This document shows, one piece after another, positions 5,310 through 5,574 of a stretch of DNA of 5,574 nt. The DNA is from Lachnospiraceae bacterium (GTDB lineage: Bacteria; Bacillota_A; Clostridia; Lachnospirales; Lachnospiraceae), in the NCBI GenBank assembly GCA_017652545.1, contig JAGCAV010000546.1, positions 1-5,574 of the forward strand, in the 5' to 3' direction. A model generated the notes under the pieces. That model was not told where the DNA came from and searched no databases. It worked only from the letters and a program-made list of their open reading frames with translations. A program made the translations under genes and the position numbers. How positions within the stretch are numbered: position 1 is the first letter of the stretch; the number at the start of each line of letters is the position of its first letter.

Positions 5310-5574
5310 ATGGCAAAGTATGATTATCTTGTGGTGGGAAGTGGCCTGTTCGGAGCAGTTTTCGCACAGCAGGCGGCAGCGGCAGGGAAAAAGGTCCTGG
5401 TGATCGACAAGAGGGATCACATTGCCGGCAATGTATATACGGAGGATGTGGAGAAGATCCATGTCCACAAATACGGGGCACATATTTTTCATACCAACAA
5501 TAAGGAAGTGTGGGATTATGTGAACCGGTTCGCGGTCTTCAACCGGTTTACCAACTCTCCCGTGGCTAATTACC
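5310..5574 (+). CDS. glf: UDP-galactopyranose mutase, N-terminal 88 residues (3' end outside window)
   Basis: Begins MAKYDYLVVGSGLFG. The FAD dinucleotide-binding motif is G10-S-G12-L-F-G15, with the ribose-binding acid at the end of strand 2 in V-I-D33-K-R-D-H-I-A-G-N. It is followed by K54-Y-G-A-H-I-F-H-T-N, a near match to the Y-G-P-H-I-F-H-T-N block of UDP-galactopyranose mutases (Ala replaces Pro). This flavoenzyme converts UDP-galactopyranose to UDP-galactofuranose, the donor for galactofuranose in surface glycans; it is cytoplasmic. AGAGGAG at 5297-5303, 6 bases before the ATG, supports the start. It has its own divergent promoter, shared in region with the LTA-synthase operon, and is likely the first gene of a rightward glycan cluster. 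The frame is open to the last base of the window. Confidence 0.93.
   Translation, partial: MAKYDYLVVGSGLFGAVFAQQAAAAGKKVLVIDKRDHIAGNVYTEDVEKIHVHKYGAHIFHTNNKEVWDYVNRFAVFNRFTNSPVANY

Noticed and set aside
5148..5492. 114-codon - strand open frame overlapping glf
   Set aside because: It is antisense to clearly conserved Glf sequence and its composition is not protein-like.

Overview
The window looks like chromosome of a Gram-positive anaerobe of the class Clostridia, most likely Lachnospiraceae-like. This is inferred from strong AGGAGG-type ribosome sites, near-consensus sigma-A promoters, moderately high GC by eye, a Big2-SGNH secreted protein, and a long multi-pass member of the lipoteichoic-acid (LTA) synthase family. 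No species can be named from this sequence. All five genes are cell-envelope genes, and none looks mobile.

Left part, + strand (1-1836). The window opens in the last 65 codons of a membrane-bound O-acyltransferase (MBOAT) that ends in F-I-Y-G-G-F. After about 140 bases containing a clear promoter come a 79-residue acyl carrier protein and, 3 bases later, a secreted protein with two Big2 domains and an SGNH hydrolase/acyltransferase domain. MBOAT, carrier protein and SGNH protein match the roles of DltB, DltC and DltD. The set is best read as a dlt-like system that moves an activated acyl group (D-alanine or another acid) from the cytoplasm to an envelope polymer. The activating ligase (the DltA role) would lie outside the window. 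A textbook intrinsic terminator ends this unit, and it lies inside the 3' end of the next, convergent gene.

Middle, - strand (1760-5005). Two genes are transcribed leftwards with a 27-base gap: a 696-residue polytopic LTA-synthase/sulfatase-family phosphotransferase, then a membrane-anchored glycerophosphodiester phosphodiesterase (GDPD) family protein with an atypical active site. Together they suggest making and trimming or recycling a glycerol-phosphate polymer outside the membrane.

Right part (5006-5574). A 304-base divergent control region holds two face-to-face promoters, each with a perfect TATAAT and a 17-base spacer. An 11-base-period tandem repeat sits between their -35 elements. 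The rightward promoter leads into the start of glf, UDP-galactopyranose mutase, which makes the donor for galactofuranose and runs off the window.

Together the genes could build (LTA-synthase family), trim (GDPD), acyl-decorate (MBOAT/ACP/SGNH) and glycosylate (Glf) one surface polymer. That shared purpose is inferred from gene content and proximity. No CRISPR array, tRNA, rRNA, insertion sequence or phage gene was seen.
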